From positions 953,396 through 1,017,395 of the forward strand of contig SSBO01000003.1 in NCBI GenBank assembly GCA_005281725.1: a DNA stretch of 64,000 bases. The letters are read 5' to 3'. Positions 62,401 through 64,000 of this stretch are shown here, piece by piece. The position numbers and the translations under genes are program-made. The notes beneath the pieces are model-generated. The model was not told where the DNA came from. It ran no database searches and saw only the letters and a program-made list of their open reading frames with translations. The stretch is from Wuchereria bancrofti (taxonomy: Eukaryota > Nematoda > Chromadorea > Rhabditida > Onchocercidae). Numbering within the stretch: the stretch's first letter is position 1; each line of letters begins with the position of its first letter.

Positions 62401-62758
62401 ATCCGAAAATCAAGTTTCATCCTAAAAACAAACCCTTGTGTCCCAGCATCGTGGAAATGTGTAAAGCTGTATTGCCTTGGCGATCTTGAAAATGAAGATC
62501 TGCACCTGAAGAACTGAACTCATTTCAAATTATGTCCAGAATTTATGTATTAAACAAAAAAATATTTGCTTCCACCAAAGAACGCATTCTTTTGAGCTAC
62601 TAAAACATCGCGCTTAGCAATCAGCAATTATAACATTTTATTTTAGAACAGAAAATAAATGAATTAAAAGTGCAACCATTATTAATAAGTCGTGCAATTG
62701 ATTGTGTATCGTTGAAGAATGCAGCACGATGTAACGGATACCTTTCCACTTCCGTCAT
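59481..62758 (-). CDS. ANKRD13C: ANKRD13C homologue (ankyrin repeats plus GPCR-chaperone domain)
   Basis: Eleven core exons, all phases consistent: 62677-62758 (ATG), 62434-62505, 62261-62365, 61715-61846, 61312-61502, 61057-61212, 60856-60923, 60452-60542, 60144-60311, 59708-59837 and 59481-59614 (TAA). They give 442 residues. Ankyrin repeats open the protein (YPLHRAAFFNDTQSIARLI, DRQGNTALHISTMLGHK, ATTLLLAHNAPVK, GWNSLMEAVSYGDRQI). The ANKRD13 domain follows: MLRKLKAQSREN, LRWDFQSWLPLLTKILPSD, LDTTLVDFTDRTWERG, RIRHEESEAELDEEIDVLMS, FERTISGWIFKHEKL, REHLTAEDIKKNKAFMQSL, TVTWEEYINAAAG, EIVAPFKHFDKL, MPPGFPVRIEIPILPTISAK and the terminal NRFPDL. This matches human ANKRD13C, an ER-associated protein reported to act as a chaperone and retention factor for GPCRs. 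It lacks the long ANKRD13A/B/D tail. Confidence 0.93.
62060..62191 (-). CDS. Possible in-frame cassette exon of ANKRD13C
   Basis: A 132-nt open segment with AG acceptor and GTAAGT donor, phase 1-1, so it could be included without a frame change. It encodes FFNEQYDFLLLLKFPTVAM followed by LDYILDYNIFSVQDF. Skipping it gives DRQIITAMLRKLKAQ, which aligns without a gap to human ANKRD13C; including it inserts 44 residues between ankyrin repeats and the ANKRD13 domain. Confidence 0.45.
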
Positions 62759-64000
62759 TGCTCACAGCAACGCTGAGTAAATTTTGTCAGTGAATGAATT
62801 TTTTGTTAGATTATGAATAAAGATGCATTCTGCCTATAAATAGTGTTTTTTGGTTGCTTCGGTTAACATCAAAAGATGATAAAACATACAAAGAGATAGC
62901 TTCATACTATCTTACATTGCATACACATATTATTACATCTTTTAGCACCTGCTTTCGTAGAAAAATTTCTTTTCAGTGATACATTATGGTTTGGAATGGA
63001 AAACAAACATATGAAATTTATGAATAATTTGACATTAGCAAGAAATGAGAGATGATCTGTAATGAATTACAACATCATAATTTGAAAAATCATAAAACTA
63101 TAAAAGACAACTCACAAACAAGTTTTCAAATTGAAGGAATGAATGCATTAATGAACTGCGCTTCTCTGCAATGCACGCAGACAGTCATGCATATGCATGT
63201 GGCAGGACAATAAGTTCTATCTGCAATTTGCAGATTATCCTCAAAATCTTGAAATATAAGCATTGACACACCCGCCACCATCTAATTCAAAAGTCGTCAG
63301 CAATCATCACTCTGACTTCTAATAAAGATTGTGGTATTGTTTCATACAATTATTATTGTTCTCTGTCATCTCTTCACTATTCACTCTTCTTTTTGCCATT
63401 TAGAAATCTGCACACCACCAGCTACACACTATTTCGTGTATGCTATATAACCTGTACCCTCTCTCGTGACTAATGTACTCTTATCAACGTCATAACCGTT
63501 CCATCACACTCTCTGAAATCCCTGTATCTCTAACTACCCGTAGACAATGCCAACTCGCATATGTTCGTTGCATGCTGCGAGAACTGATGATATGACATGC
63601 TCGTGGGTGGGGATAGGACGGAGTGTCCCTGCTGAGTGGAAGTGACGTAAAGTGATTATGACGTACGTCAGCTTGAATGTTTATTATTTTCCATCACTAA
63701 TGGCAACTCTCCATTTTTCGAAATTCAAGTTGCCAAGATTTTAAAAATCTTTTCACCTGAAATATTTATTGAAATGCCAGGACTAAGTAATCCAAAAAAA
63801 GGGACAAATTTGAAAAAAAGGGACAAATTTGACATCTCAGAGTGAAAAAAAAAAACCTATCTAAACCTATATAAAAAACCTATATAAAAAAAAAAAAAAA
63901 CAGAAAGAAAAATTCAACGAATAGTTGTTTGTTTAGTTTAATTACTATTTTTCTAACTTATTGTTGCATTTGTAAACGTTGTTTCACATTTTTTTGTATC
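62759..64000. promoter_or_regulatory. ANKRD13C upstream region with CRE-like sites
   Basis: No gene seen. A GC-richer stretch at 63400-63700 contains TGACGTAA (63643-63650) and the perfect palindrome TGACGTACGTCA (63659-63670), both bZIP/CRE-like. A 14-bp palindrome CATGCATATGCATG lies at 63186-63199. Short A-rich duplications (AAAAAGGGACAAATTTGA) lie at 63796-63831. Confidence 0.4.

Overview
The window is nuclear DNA of a nematode, most likely a filarial (onchocercid) worm. It is strongly AT-rich. Its genes are split into short exons with GT-AG introns and the nematode acceptor TTTTCAG. One gene encodes a cuticlin very close to nematode CUT-1. I see no rRNA, tRNA, CRISPR array, transposase or bacterial insertion. 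Exon ends below are my own reading of splice sites and frame continuity, with no transcript data.

Left third (0-17 kb, all minus strand). An anoctamin N-terminus runs off the left edge. It is followed by a run of at least twelve short exons (33-108 nt), all phase 1-1 and all multiples of 3, plus a terminal exon (3.4-7.7 kb). Several carry a repeated peptide like HLIYS(D/E)YDEPPSETDVE. A 46-bp array that copies a 3' splice site nine times lies just upstream. Further upstream, about 15 exons encode a large cysteine-rich extracellular region with repeated CCC...LC signatures of the Ly6/uPAR/activin-receptor type (8.5-17 kb). The two halves may be one receptor with a modular tail, or two genes. 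This is the most novel part of the window.

Middle (17-37 kb). There is a secreted Cys/Gln-rich protein (+), a Ser/Asn-rich coiled-coil protein (-), BCCIP (-) with a 28-bp minisatellite upstream, an unorthodox aquaporin (+) with NPV and NPL in place of NPA, and the mRNA-export adaptor ALYREF (+). Several small gene candidates lie between them.

Right part (37-64 kb). There is a small tail-anchored protein (-) with an apparent one-base homopolymer deletion, a CUT-1-like cuticlin (+), a secreted protein with four EF-hands (-), a 6.7-kb gene desert holding one well-paired hairpin, ABITRAM (-) and ANKRD13C (-) with a possible in-frame cassette exon.

The genes do not form one pathway. Housekeeping functions (BCCIP, ALYREF, ABITRAM, ANKRD13C) alternate with surface or secreted nematode-type proteins (LU-domain receptor, Gln-rich protein, cuticlin, EF-hand protein).
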